From the NCBI GenBank assembly GCA_934098525.1, contig CAKONZ010000008.1, positions 1-61,149 of the forward strand: a DNA stretch of 61,149 nucleotides, written 5' to 3'. The notes beneath the pieces are model-generated. The model searched no databases. It worked only from the letters and a program-made list of their open reading frames with translations, and was not told the DNA's origin. Made by a program: the position numbers and the translations under genes. Below, piece after piece: positions 35,711 to 45,367 of this stretch (within the stretch, counting starts at the first letter, position 1; the number at the start of each line of letters is the position of its first letter). Origin of the DNA: an uncultured Bacilli bacterium (GTDB taxonomy: Bacteria > Bacillota_I > Bacilli_A > RF39 > UBA660).

Positions 35711-37874
35711 AAAATCTAATAGGATTAAAATCTATTTCTATTTTTATATTCTTCTTATTAAAATAATGTTCCTGTAAATTAGATAAACTTTCTAAAATAT
35801 TATCAATATTCTTATATTTTAAAACAATTTGAAAACGATATTGATTATTTAATTTAAATATATTTGCAATAGAAGGTCCTAGAATAATTGTATCATTTAT
35901 TTTTTTACATAAATAATCCTTTATATTTTTACTCTCTTTACTAGCAATATCATAATCAATTGAAATTATTCTAATCAAACATAAATAATAATACGGAGGA
36001 TATTTTAAAGCCTTTCGTATCTTCATTTCCTCTTCATAAAACTTTATATAATCATTATTCACTGTATATTTAATAGCATAATGATCTGGATTAAATGTCT
36101 GAATTAAAACCTTTCCTTCTTTATCTTTTCTACCACTTCTGCCAGAAACTTGATTAAGTAATTGAAAAGTATTTTCACTACTTCTAAAATCAGGAAAATT
36201 TAAACTTATATCAGCATTAATAACTCCAACTAAAGTTACATTAGGAAAATCTAACCCCTTAGCTATCATTTGTGTTCCAAGTAAAATATTATACTTTTCC
36301 TCCATAAATGATTCTATTATTTTTCTATGAGAATCTTTTCTAGTTGTAGTATCAACATCCATTCTTAATATTTTAGCATTGGGTATTATTTTTTCTAATT
36401 CTTCTTGAACCTTTTCAGTACCCAATCCAAAATCCTTAAACTCTTCACCACAATCAGGACATTTATCCTTCCTCTTCGTAGCATATCCACAATAATGACA
36501 CCTCAACATATTAGAACTCTTATGGAAAGTCAAAGAAATATCACAATTAGGACACTTTTCTATATATCCACATGATTTACACATCAAAAGAGAAGAATAA
36601 CCCCTCCTATTTAAAAACAAAATAACCTGTTCACCTTTATTTAAAGTATTGTTTATCTCATCTATTAAAATATTAGAAAAATAACCCTTACTCTTTTTAA
36701 ATTCCTTATTCATATCAATAATAGTCGTAACAGGCATTTTCTTACCATTATATCTATTCTTAAGCTCTAATAACTCATATACACCCTTCTTAGCTCTAGC
36801 ATAGCTTTCCAAAGATGGTGTAGCACTTCCTAAAACTAAAGGTGCATTATAATATTCACATCTCTTTTTAGCAATATCTATAGCATTATATCTAGGCATA
36901 TTTTCTTGTTTATAAGTAGAAGAATGTTCCTCATCAATAATAATCAAACCAATATTTGAAAATGGTGCAAAAATAGCACTTCTAGCACCAACAACAATAT
37001 TTACCTTTCCTTCCTTTATTCTTCTCCATTCATCATACTTTTCTCCATCAGAAAGCCCACTATGAAGAACAGCAATATTATCAAAATAAGAAGTAAATCT
37101 CTTAATAATCTGTGGTGTCAAAGAAATCTCTGGTACAAGCAAAATAGCACTCTTACCATTTTTTATACATTCTTCAATCAATTTCATATATACATTAGTT
37201 TTACCACTACCAGTAACACCATGTAATAAATAAGTCTTAAAAACATCAAAATTATTTTTTATCTTTTCATAAACAACTCTTTGCTCATCATTAAGATTAA
37301 AACTAATCTTTTCTTCATTAACAAAATTATACCTATACTTTTCCCTTTTTGTCTCAACTATAATATTATTCTTAAGTAAAGTCTTAACACTACTAGCGGA
37401 TATAAGATTTAATAACTCTTTTTTAACACATTCTTCTTTTCTTAACAAATCTATAATCTTTTGTTGTTTTTCATTAAATCTAAGTTTAGATAAATCAACT
37501 TCATTTAAAACAATATAACTATCCAATTTCTTATTAATATTAACTTTCTTTCTAGCTTTAACAGCAAGTGGTAACATAGCTTGATAAGAAGACATCAAAG
37601 TGGATAAGGTAGTCTTCTTTATATATTCTCCTAATTTTAATAACTCATCATTCAAAATTGGATAATCATCACTACAACCAATAATATCCTTTAATTCTAA
37701 AGAACCATCATCATTTCTGATATTTAAAACAAAACCCTCTAAAATCTGTTTTCCAAATGGAACAGTTACCCTCATACCAACTTTTATTTTATCAACATAC
37801 TCAACCGGAATATTATAAGAAAAAGTCTTATCAAGGAAAACATGTTCTAATTCTACCAAACAATCACAAATCAT
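35709..37874 (-). CDS. priA: primosomal replication-restart helicase PriA
   Basis: Superfamily II helicase that reloads the replisome at stalled forks. Seen: the N-terminal DNA-binding region (VFLDKTFSYNIPVEYVDKIKVG), Walker A GVTGSGKTNVY, DEEH in IIIDEEHSS, LGSATPSLES, eight zinc cysteines in CKSCGYIEKCPNCD...CHYCG...CPDCG, and QVSGRSGRKD. ~721 residues. Start at 37874 (MICDCLVELEHV), one base after the upstream stop. Third gene of a pcrA-NTP transferase-priA string. Confidence 0.94.
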   Translation of the reverse strand: MICDCLVELEHVFLDKTFSYNIPVEYVDKIKVGMRVTVPFGKQILEGFVLNIRNDDGSLELKDIIGCSDDYPILNDELLKLGEYIKKTTLSTLMSSYQAMLPLAVKARKKVNINKKLDSYIVLNEVDLSKLRFNEKQQKIIDLLRKEECVKKELLNLISASSVKTLLKNNIIVETKREKYRYNFVNEEKISFNLNDEQRVVYEKIKNNFDVFKTYLLHGVTGSGKTNVYMKLIEECIKNGKSAILLVPEISLTPQIIKRFTSYFDNIAVLHSGLSDGEKYDEWRRIKEGKVNIVVGARSAIFAPFSNIGLIIIDEEHSSTYKQENMPRYNAIDIAKKRCEYYNAPLVLGSATPSLESYARAKKGVYELLELKNRYNGKKMPVTTIIDMNKEFKKSKGYFSNILIDEINNTLNKGEQVILFLNRRGYSSLLMCKSCGYIEKCPNCDISLTFHKSSNMLRCHYCGYATKRKDKCPDCGEEFKDFGLGTEKVQEELEKIIPNAKILRMDVDTTTRKDSHRKIIESFMEEKYNILLGTQMIAKGLDFPNVTLVGVINADISLNFPDFRSSENTFQLLNQVSGRSGRKDKEGKVLIQTFNPDHYAIKYTVNNDYIKFYEEEMKIRKALKYPPYYYLCLIRIISIDYDIASKESKNIKDYLCKKINDTIILGPSIANIFKLNNQYRFQIVLKYKNIDNILESLSNLQEHYFNKKNIKIEIDFNPIRF

Positions 37875-37875
37875 T

Positions 37876-38793
37876 TTAATTCCACAATTTATTAGGGTAT
37901 ATATTGTCATCCACTAATTTTTGTATTGACTCAACAACTTGCTTTTTATCTTCTTTGTAAGTAACACCATACCATTTAGCAACAGTACTTAATACCTCAA
38001 CACTAGCAATTTTCTTATCAATACATTCACATAAAACATCTGGTATTAAATATTCACATTTCAAAGGATTATCCTTATTTTCATCTAAAAATCTTGCAAA
38101 ATTATCTTCAATATAATCTAATATATCAGAAGAAAAACCTAACATATTCATAGAGACTAAAGTATTATCATCTACTTCAAAAGGAGTAGAACCATCAAGT
38201 GGTTCAGCAAGTATTTTACCATTTTCTTTTCTTTCAACTGAAGACTCTATCAATTTAGTCAAACATTTATCATTCATCTCACAAATACCTCTTTTTACTG
38301 AACCATTTGAAGTAATTGTATTAGCAACTTTATATCCAACCAAATAATATTTTTTCATCTCCCCAGTAACACTATTTTTTAAAGCATTAGCTATAACTCT
38401 AAAAGCATCTTTACCATAAAAATCATCTGCATTAATAATAGCAAAATTACCATTAACATGTCCTTTTGCACACATTATAGCATGAGCAGTTCCCCAAGGT
38501 TTAACTCTTTCCTCTGGAACTTCATATCCTTCTGGTAAATTATCTAATTTTTGAAAAGCATATTCTACTCTTATCTTATCTTCTACTCTTTTTCCAATTG
38601 TTTCTTTAAAAATCTCATAATTTTCTTCTTTTATTATAAAAACAACTTTATTAAAACCAGCTTCTTTAGCATCATAAATAGAATAATCTATAATGAACTC
38701 CCCATTAGGACCAATTGGTTCTATTTGTTTTAATCCTCCAAATCTGCTACCCATACCAGCAGCTAAAATAACTAATGTTAAATCTTTTTCCAT
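37876..38793 (-). CDS. sugar-phosphate nucleotidyltransferase-like protein
   Basis: 305 residues. The GT-A pyrophosphorylase signature is seen as LVILAAGMGSRFGGLKQIEPIGPNGEFIIDYSIYDA, with the metal site INADDFYG. This group makes NDP-sugars or related nucleotide-activated compounds; the sugar cannot be told. The C-terminal ~70 residues differ from RmlA/GalU. It is packed between pcrA and priA with 1-2 base gaps. Confidence 0.8.
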   Translation of the reverse strand: MEKDLTLVILAAGMGSRFGGLKQIEPIGPNGEFIIDYSIYDAKEAGFNKVVFIIKEENYEIFKETIGKRVEDKIRVEYAFQKLDNLPEGYEVPEERVKPWGTAHAIMCAKGHVNGNFAIINADDFYGKDAFRVIANALKNSVTGEMKKYYLVGYKVANTITSNGSVKRGICEMNDKCLTKLIESSVERKENGKILAEPLDGSTPFEVDDNTLVSMNMLGFSSDILDYIEDNFARFLDENKDNPLKCEYLIPDVLCECIDKKIASVEVLSTVAKWYGVTYKEDKKQVVESIQKLVDDNIYPNKLWN

Positions 38794-38794
38794 A

Positions 38795-40873
38795 TTAATC
38801 TACCTTCCTTATACTCTTATGATTTTTCAATAATTTTTTTATACCTATACTTTGTTTAAAAGCAACAGTAATAATTGTCTTAGTAACATCTATAACGACA
38901 CCAATACCATAAGTATCATGTTCTATTTTATCACCATATTTAAATTCTTGATCATTTTCATAAACATTTTTCTCTTTTTTAACAATCTTTTTAGGCTCTT
39001 GATTTTCATAATCAATTAAATCTTCCATTATTTCACTTATAAATCTACTCTTAGTAGACATTTGTTCTTGTCCAAAAATAGTTCTCTTTTTAGCAGAAGT
39101 AATAAACAATTTCTTACGTGCCCTAGTAATCGCAACATACATAAGTCTTCTTTCCTCTTCCATATCTGATAAACTATTATAAGAATTACGATGAGGAAAC
39201 ATTCCTTCTTCCAATCCTGTTAAAAAAACATATGGAAACTCCAATCCTTTAACAGAATGAACAGTCATCAAAGTAACTCTATTTGGATCATCTTTATAAT
39301 CCTCTATATCACTAACTAAACTTACCTCAAGTAAAAATTCTTCTAATGAAATAATTCCAACTCTCTCTTCAAAAGACTTAGTAACAGATTTAAACTCCTC
39401 TAAGTTTTCAAGTCTAATATCAGCCTCTAAACTTTTTTCCTCTTCAAGTGATTTTCTAAGACCTGTTTTATCTAAAACCAAATCAATAAATTCTGTAAGA
39501 GACAAATCTTTTAATTTTTCTTTCAATTCAATGATTAACTTTTTAAACTCTAATTCTTTTCCTTCAGTAATAGCATCGAAAATACTAGTATTATAATATC
39601 TTGCCTTCTCTTCCAAATTAGCAATAGATTTAGTACCTATCCCTCTTTTTGGAGTATTTATTACCCTAAGTAAAGAAATATCATCATTACTATTATAAAT
39701 TAATCTAAGATAAGCAAGTAAATCTTTTATCTCTTTTCTAGAATAGAAATAAAAACTACCAACTATTTTAAATGGAATATTAGACTTTAAAAATTCTTGT
39801 TCAAACACACGAGACTGAGCATTAGTTCTATATAATATTGCTATATCTTTATAAGAAACTCCACTATTAAAAAGTTCCTTAATTTTCCTTATAACATAAA
39901 AAACCTCATCTATCTCATCATATGCATTATAATAAGATATCTTATCCCCTTCCTCATTATCACTCCATAAATTTTTATCTTTTCTATACTCATTATTTTT
40001 AATAACACTATTAGCAGCAGCTAAAATAGTTTTAGTAGAGCGATAATTCTGTTCCAAAAGAATTGTTTTACAATCAGGATAATCCTTTTCAAAATTTAAT
40101 ATATTTTTATAATTAGCACCTCTAAATGCATATATACTTTGATCATTATCTCCTACTACACAAATATTTTTATATTTAGAAGCAAGCATCTTAGTAAGAA
40201 CATATTGAGCATGATTAGTATCTTGATACTCATCAATTAAAATATACTTATACTGTTCTTGATATCTAAGTAAAACATCAGGATTTTCTTTAAATAGTTT
40301 AATAGGTAAAATTAATAAATCATCAAAATCAACAGAATTATTATTATATAATATTTCTTGATACTTACTATAAACCTTATAAACAACATCATCTTCTTCA
40401 CTACAAACAAACTTTTTATACTCTTCTGGCATCATAAATTCATTCTTATTATTAGAAATTTTATTTCTTATCATATAAGGAGAAAACATCTTATAATCAA
40501 TATTCATATCTTTTAATATTTTCTTTATTAATACCAAAGAATCATCACTATCTATAATTACAAAATTATTCTTATAACCTAACTTTTCATAATTTTCTCT
40601 TAAAATTTTAACTCCAAAAGAGTGAAATGTTGAAGCTTGAATATTCTTAAGTCCTGTAAGATTAGCTATTCTTTCTTTCATTTCTCCAGCAGCTTTATTA
40701 GTAAAAGTTATAGCTAAAATATTATAAGGACTAATATTGCATTCTTTTATTAAATAAGCTATTTTAGTAGTTAAAACCTTAGTCTTACCACTACCAGCTC
40801 CTGCTAATATTAATATCGGTCCATCTGTTTGTTTAACTGATTCTAATTGTTTATCATTTAAATTTTCAAGCAT
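38795..40873 (-). CDS. pcrA: ATP-dependent DNA helicase PcrA/UvrD
   Basis: Superfamily I 3'-5' helicase for repair and for removing blocks from DNA. Seen: LNDKQLESVKQTDGPILILAGAGSGKT (Walker A), NILAITFTNKAAGEMKERI, YILIDEYQDTNHAQY, VVGDNDQSIYAFRGA, NYRSTKTIL, VTLMTVHSVKGLEFPYVFLTG and RLMYVAITRARKKL. About 692 residues with a C-terminal Tudor-like RNA-polymerase-binding segment (GDKIEHDTYGIGVVI). Start at 40873 (MLENLND), with GGTGATAGTA upstream. Confidence 0.95.
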   Translation of the reverse strand: MLENLNDKQLESVKQTDGPILILAGAGSGKTKVLTTKIAYLIKECNISPYNILAITFTNKAAGEMKERIANLTGLKNIQASTFHSFGVKILRENYEKLGYKNNFVIIDSDDSLVLIKKILKDMNIDYKMFSPYMIRNKISNNKNEFMMPEEYKKFVCSEEDDVVYKVYSKYQEILYNNNSVDFDDLLILPIKLFKENPDVLLRYQEQYKYILIDEYQDTNHAQYVLTKMLASKYKNICVVGDNDQSIYAFRGANYKNILNFEKDYPDCKTILLEQNYRSTKTILAAANSVIKNNEYRKDKNLWSDNEEGDKISYYNAYDEIDEVFYVIRKIKELFNSGVSYKDIAILYRTNAQSRVFEQEFLKSNIPFKIVGSFYFYSRKEIKDLLAYLRLIYNSNDDISLLRVINTPKRGIGTKSIANLEEKARYYNTSIFDAITEGKELEFKKLIIELKEKLKDLSLTEFIDLVLDKTGLRKSLEEEKSLEADIRLENLEEFKSVTKSFEERVGIISLEEFLLEVSLVSDIEDYKDDPNRVTLMTVHSVKGLEFPYVFLTGLEEGMFPHRNSYNSLSDMEEERRLMYVAITRARKKLFITSAKKRTIFGQEQMSTKSRFISEIMEDLIDYENQEPKKIVKKEKNVYENDQEFKYGDKIEHDTYGIGVVIDVTKTIITVAFKQSIGIKKLLKNHKSIRKVD

Positions 40874-40923
40874 TACTATCACCTATAAACATTATACAAT
40901 AAATATAAAAATTAACAAAATAA

Positions 40924-40953
40924 AAAAGAAAAATTATTTATCATTTTTCTTTT
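40924..40953 (-). terminator. weak terminator at the acyl-CoA ligase 3' end
   Basis: AAAAGAAAAAT/ATTTTTCTTTT with an 8-base loop. The last codons and stop lie inside, and a T-rich tail follows on the minus strand. The stem is pure A/T apart from one G-C pair. Confidence 0.45.
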
Positions 40954-42682
40954 CATTTTCTAACAAAGTAGTATAAGAGATCTTTCCTACTAAAGTTTTT
41001 GGAAGTTCTTTTTTATACTCAATCTCTCTAGGCATTGCATATTTAGCAATATATTTTTCACAATGTTCTTCAATACTTTTTTTAACATCATCAGTAAGTT
41101 TAACTCCATCTTTTAAAACAATAAAAGCCTTAACTTTTTGACCACGATACTTATCTTCTACACCAATAACAGTAGAAGTTAAAACATCTGGATGCTTATT
41201 AATAATTTCTTCCAAATAACTTGGATAAACATTATATCCCGAAGTAACAATAACTCTCTTTAATCTTGATTTAAAATAAACATAACCATCTTCATCCATT
41301 GAACCTATATCACCAGTATGAAGCCATATCTTACCATCTTCATGTTCTCTTAAAACTTGCATTGTCTCGCTTACTTCATCCAAATATCCAAGCATTACAG
41401 TAGGACCTGATATACAAATTTCTCCATCTTCACCACAAGCTACTTCATCATGAGTTCCAATTTTAACAATTTTGTAAACAACGTCTGGTAAAGGTATACC
41501 AATACTACCCTTTCTAAAACCATCTCTAGGTGTTAAACTAGTAGCAGCACTAGACTCTGTAAGTCCATATCCAACTCTAATTTCTGCTTTTGAACCATGT
41601 TCTTTAAAAAACTTATTAACTTTTAATCTAGTTTGCTCACTAGGCATATCTCCACCACATATTAAAGAATGAACACATGCTAAATCATCTTTATCAAAAG
41701 TAGTAGACTTAGCAACAGCCTCAAATAAAGTAGGAACACCTGCTATAAAACTAGGATGATATTGTTTAATTAAATTAGGTAAGGTTCTACCACTAAAAAC
41801 TGGTATTAAAACACAACGCATACCTATAGTAAGACATGTATGTAAACATACACCTAATCCAAAACCATGAAATATAGGTAATATATTCAAAATAGAATCC
41901 CCAGCTTTATTAGGTTTACACATATAAGTACATTGCATAGCTAAAGCATTAAAATTCAAATTAGATAAAACAATTCCTTTTGGTTTTCCAGTAGTACCAC
42001 CACTATATAAAATAACAGCAGGATCATTAGAATCAACTAAAACTTCAAAATCTTCTTTATATTTCGAACCATTATCTATAAATTTCTTCCATGTAATTAC
42101 TTCTCTTCCATTAAAAGCTTTCATGAAAACTTCTTTAATTTTCTTTATAGCTCTAGTTTTATCTCCTTTTAAAACAGCATATAAAAATGCTTTAAATTTA
42201 GGCATCTCATCAGCAGCAGAAGATAAAATCATCTTCTTTACACCTGTATTACCTATAATTTTCATTATTTTCTTATAATCTACATCAATTACCAAAACAA
42301 TACTACTACGTGATTTATTTAAATAAAACTCTATTTCCTTTTCACTTGATAAAGGATGAATCATATTGGCAATACCACCAGCCATATTAACAGCATAAAA
42401 CATAATCAATGCTTGTGGTGTATTAGGCATACATATACTAACAACTTCACCCTTCTTCATACCCATTTGTCTCAACGCTTTAGCGCATTTTTCTATTTCT
42501 GAGTAAAATTCTTTAAAAGTCCATTTATTAGAAAAATACTCCATAGCAGTATAATCAGGATATTTATCAACAGTTTTCTTCAAATAACTAACAAGTGAGC
42601 CTTCAGGATAATCTAAATGATGTGGTACATCACCATAATATTTAAACCAAGGATAATCATTATTTGTTTTCGATTTTTTCAT
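40934..42682 (-). CDS. AMP-binding acyl-CoA ligase / synthetase
   Basis: ANL-superfamily adenylating enzyme, ~582 residues. Seen: ATP motif VILYSGGTTGKPKGI, ILPIFHGFGLGV, GYGLTESSAATSLTPRD, the hinge motif WLHTGDIGSMDEDGYVYFKSRLKRVIVTSGYNVYPSYLEEII, and the C-terminal catalytic lysine in PKTLVGKISYTTL. It probably activates a fatty or carboxylic acid. It overlaps the upstream acyltransferase-like gene by 23 bases, which suggests that the two act on the same acyl group. Start 42682 uses GGGAG upstream. Confidence 0.88.
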   Translation of the reverse strand: MKKSKTNNDYPWFKYYGDVPHHLDYPEGSLVSYLKKTVDKYPDYTAMEYFSNKWTFKEFYSEIEKCAKALRQMGMKKGEVVSICMPNTPQALIMFYAVNMAGGIANMIHPLSSEKEIEFYLNKSRSSIVLVIDVDYKKIMKIIGNTGVKKMILSSAADEMPKFKAFLYAVLKGDKTRAIKKIKEVFMKAFNGREVITWKKFIDNGSKYKEDFEVLVDSNDPAVILYSGGTTGKPKGIVLSNLNFNALAMQCTYMCKPNKAGDSILNILPIFHGFGLGVCLHTCLTIGMRCVLIPVFSGRTLPNLIKQYHPSFIAGVPTLFEAVAKSTTFDKDDLACVHSLICGGDMPSEQTRLKVNKFFKEHGSKAEIRVGYGLTESSAATSLTPRDGFRKGSIGIPLPDVVYKIVKIGTHDEVACGEDGEICISGPTVMLGYLDEVSETMQVLREHEDGKIWLHTGDIGSMDEDGYVYFKSRLKRVIVTSGYNVYPSYLEEIINKHPDVLTSTVIGVEDKYRGQKVKAFIVLKDGVKLTDDVKKSIEEHCEKYIAKYAMPREIEYKKELPKTLVGKISYTTLLENEKKNDK

Positions 42683-43529
42683 TTGCATCTCCCTCTAACA
42701 ATTCTGGATTTTGTAAAATATAATCGAATAACTGAACTGATTTCACAAAATAAAATCCATCAGCAATTCTTTCATCTAAAGTAATTCCAAAATTACAAAA
42801 ATCTCTTATCTCAGTACTACCATCACTCATAACAACATTTTCTTTATGTATCTTTCCAATTGTCATCAAAATTGAATTAGTACCAAAGTCAGTTAAATTA
42901 TGATAAATAGCATCACAACCAATACTTCCTAAATTAGATATAATAATCGTACTATAATAAAGTAAATCTTTAGTCATTGAAGCAGGTATCAAATCATGTC
43001 TATCCAAAAATTTAAATATCGCAACAATAATAACCCTTAAAAACTTAGGCATTTTTCCTATTATATTAATAGCAGAATCTGTATTACCAGAAGAATTAGA
43101 CCTAACTTTTTTAACCTGGCTAGATAAAGTCTTTTGCATCGTATCAATATTCCAATCTTCTCCTACATTTAAAACAGACATAAATTCTTTAGAATAATCC
43201 TCAAAAGCAACCTTCGCCATAAAAGCAAGTGAAACATTATTTCTATCATAAAATCTACCATTAGCAATAAATCTATTAAGTAGTGGTCTATTATAAACTA
43301 CTTTAGCAATAGCCATAGAAAAAGCATGAAAATAAGTAATCTTATCATCCTTATTCTTCAAATTCTTATTTCTTTTTTCAACATACTTAACTAATTCTGT
43401 AACATCAATCTTTTGATCAATATATACATCAGAATCGCATCTATTTGGTTTTATATGAGCAATAATAGCATTTAAGCCATTAATATTTTTTACTCTCACA
43501 CCATCTCTTCTATCTCCTAGTTTTTTCAT
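42660..43529 (-). CDS. E2/CAT-fold acyltransferase-like protein with altered catalytic motif
   Basis: About 289 residues with the fold of 2-oxoacid dehydrogenase acyltransferase catalytic domains, but no lipoyl or E3-binding domain. Family regions seen: ITYFHAFSMAIAKVVYNRPLLNRF, LAFMAKVAFED, SNLGSIGCDAIYHNLTDFGTNSI. The active-site motif normally HxxxDG reads DERIADG (Glu253 in place of His). That position supplies the general base in E2 and chloramphenicol acetyltransferase, so normal catalysis is doubtful. Start at 43529 (MKKLGDRR) with GGAGG upstream. First gene of the pair with the ligase. Confidence 0.78.
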   Translation of the reverse strand: MKKLGDRRDGVRVKNINGLNAIIAHIKPNRCDSDVYIDQKIDVTELVKYVEKRNKNLKNKDDKITYFHAFSMAIAKVVYNRPLLNRFIANGRFYDRNNVSLAFMAKVAFEDYSKEFMSVLNVGEDWNIDTMQKTLSSQVKKVRSNSSGNTDSAINIIGKMPKFLRVIIVAIFKFLDRHDLIPASMTKDLLYYSTIIISNLGSIGCDAIYHNLTDFGTNSILMTIGKIHKENVVMSDGSTEIRDFCNFGITLDERIADGFYFVKSVQLFDYILQNPELLEGDANEKIENK

Positions 43530-43596
43530 ACAAACCTCCAATTATTATCTAACACATAAACATTATACATTAATTTTTTTATTTTAGCAAAAAAAA

Positions 43597-43866
43597 TCAT
43601 TTTTTTATATCATCTATTTCCTTATTCAAAACTTCCACCATTTTCTTTAACATATATATTGTATCATCAGTAGACATTCCACCTAAATTTCTCTCACTCT
43701 GTACTTGTTTATAAAAAGCATTAGTACACAATACCTGTGCCGTAAGCATAAGCCAATTACCCAAAGCATTTTGTTCATTAGCAGTTAAATCATCTATAAG
43801 CAAATACCCAACCGCTACAGCAGATAAAGAAAATATTTTAGGTGGAACATTTGGTAACTTAGACAT
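43597..43866 (-). CDS. hypothetical protein of 89 residues
   Basis: Start taken at MSKLPNVPPKIFS. A short hydrophobic region (IFSLSAVAVGYLLID) is followed by NEQNALGNWLMLTAQVLCTNAFYKQVQ and a helical, charged C-terminus. I do not recognise a named family. It is preceded by a plain AT-rich stretch and is divergent from the ABC importer operon. Confidence 0.55.
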   Translation of the reverse strand: MSKLPNVPPKIFSLSAVAVGYLLIDDLTANEQNALGNWLMLTAQVLCTNAFYKQVQSERNLGGMSTDDTIYMLKKMVEVLNKEIDDIKK

Positions 43867-43939
43867 AGTAAATAATATGCGAAAAATCACAAAATATAAA
43901 TTAGAGAATATAATAAAATGAAAATCAAAAGGAGGATTT

Positions 43940-44929
43940 ATGAAAAAGTATATTACTTTAATTATTAGTATTGTCATAATAACATTTTTCTTAATATTTT
44001 ACACAATAAAAACTAATGTTAATAATGACAACAAATTAAAACACATTACTGTAGCAGAAGTAACTCATAGTGTATTTTATGCTCCACAATATGCTGCTAT
44101 AGAATTAGGATATTTTGAAGAAGAAGGTTTAGATATAGAATTAACACTAACACCAGGAGCAGATAATGTAATGGCAGCAGTACTATCAAAAGATGCTGAT
44201 ATTGGTTTATCAGGAAGTGAAGCTACAATATATGTATATAACGCAGGAGAAAAAGACTACATAAAAACATTTGCTCAGCTTACACAAAAAGATGGATCAT
44301 TTATAGTTTCTAGAAAAAATATAGAAAACTTCACTTTAAATGATATGGTAGGAAAATATATTATTGGAGGAAGGATTGGTGGCATGCCAGAAATGACTCT
44401 AGAATGGTCATTAAAAGAACATGGCATAAACTTAAATGATTTAACAATAGATACAAGTATCCAATTCGCTTCAATGGCAAGTGCATTTATTGGAGGAACT
44501 GGAGACTTTGTAACATTATTTGAACCACTTGCTACTCAAGTAGTAAACCAAGGATATGGTTACAAAGTAGCCTCATTAGGAGATTTAGGAGGAATAGTGC
44601 CATATACAGCATACAATGCAAGAACAAGTTATATAAATGAAAATAAAGACATAATTGAAAGCTTCACTAAAGCAACTCAAAAAGGATTGGATTATGTTAA
44701 CAACACAAACAGCGAAGAAATAGCAAAAACAATTCTTAACCAATTTCCAGATACATCTCTAGAAGACCTAACAAAAGCCATAGAAAGTTATAAAAACAAT
44801 AATACATGGCCTAAAACAACAGAATTCACAAAAGAATCATTCAATCACTTACAAGATATTATAGTTGAAGCTAATCAATTAGAAAAAGATAAAACTGTTA
44901 AATATGAAGATTTAATATATGTCAGATAA
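43940..44929 (+). CDS. ABC transporter substrate-binding protein (NMT1/THI5-like)
   Basis: 329 residues. An N-terminal hydrophobic segment (YITLIISIVIITFFLIFYTI) without a lipobox cysteine probably anchors it uncleaved. The binding fold begins ITVAEVTHSVFYAPQYAAIELGYFEEEGLDIEL, typical of the SsuA/TauA/ThiY group for sulfonates, nitrate or thiamine precursors; the substrate is not predictable. GGAGG precedes ATG. Its end overlaps the ATPase start by 11 bases. The operon continues only after the inserted element. Confidence 0.88.
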   Translation: MKKYITLIISIVIITFFLIFYTIKTNVNNDNKLKHITVAEVTHSVFYAPQYAAIELGYFEEEGLDIELTLTPGADNVMAAVLSKDADIGLSGSEATIYVYNAGEKDYIKTFAQLTQKDGSFIVSRKNIENFTLNDMVGKYIIGGRIGGMPEMTLEWSLKEHGINLNDLTIDTSIQFASMASAFIGGTGDFVTLFEPLATQVVNQGYGYKVASLGDLGGIVPYTAYNARTSYINENKDIIESFTKATQKGLDYVNNTNSEEIAKTILNQFPDTSLEDLTKAIESYKNNNTWPKTTEFTKESFNHLQDIIVEANQLEKDKTVKYEDLIYVR

Positions 44930-45344
44930 TATTTTAAACATAAAAAATCTGTCTAAAATATACCATGACGAAAAAAAAGAAACTTTAGCTATAGATAATA
45001 TATCATTTGAAATTAAAGACAAAGAATTTATCTCTATAGTAGGACCATCAGGATGTGGTAAATCAACAATATTAGGAATACTATCAGGAATACTAGAAAA
45101 ATCAAATGGTACGATAAATTTTAAAAAAGATAAACCAATAATAGGATATATGCTACAAGATGATTCTTTATTTGAATGGAAAACTGTCTATGAAAACTGT
45201 CTTCTAGGATTAGAAATAAGAAAGGAATTAAACGAAAAACAAAAAGAAAATGTTTTAAATCTTTTAAACAAATATGGCCTAAAAGACTTTATAAATAGTT
45301 ACCCATCAAGTCTATCTGGGGGAATGAAACAAAGAGTTGCTTGA
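44919..45344 (+). pseudogene. ABC importer ATPase, 5' part (interrupted by element)
   Basis: The first 141 codons of an SsuB/TauB-type ATPase: Walker A GPSGCGKST, Q-loop YMLQDDSLFEW, and the ABC signature LSGGMKQRVA, after which the frame meets TGA contributed by inserted DNA. Walker B, D-loop and H-switch lie 11.8 kb away at 57139-57480. Fusing 44919-45342 to 57152-57480 gives 753 bases, a complete 250-residue ATPase with QRVALIRTLAINPD across the junction. As it stands the ATPase is inactive. Confidence 0.93.
45330..45342 (+). repeat. left attachment site core
   Basis: CAAAGAGTTGCTT, host ATPase codons QRVA to the left; element DNA to the right carries the arm AATAAAGACA (45349-45358). Confidence 0.92.
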
Positions 45345-45367
45345 ATTCAATAAAGACAAAAAACAAA

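Noticed and set aside
43870..43939. TPP riboswitch before the THI5-like binding protein
   Set aside because: Only ~70 AT-rich bases without the conserved TPP-aptamer cores, so the thiamine link is not supported.
44919..45344. A short but complete ABC ATPase or a frameshifted gene
   Set aside because: The missing half is found at 57139 with a matching direct repeat, so the cause is insertion, not frameshift.
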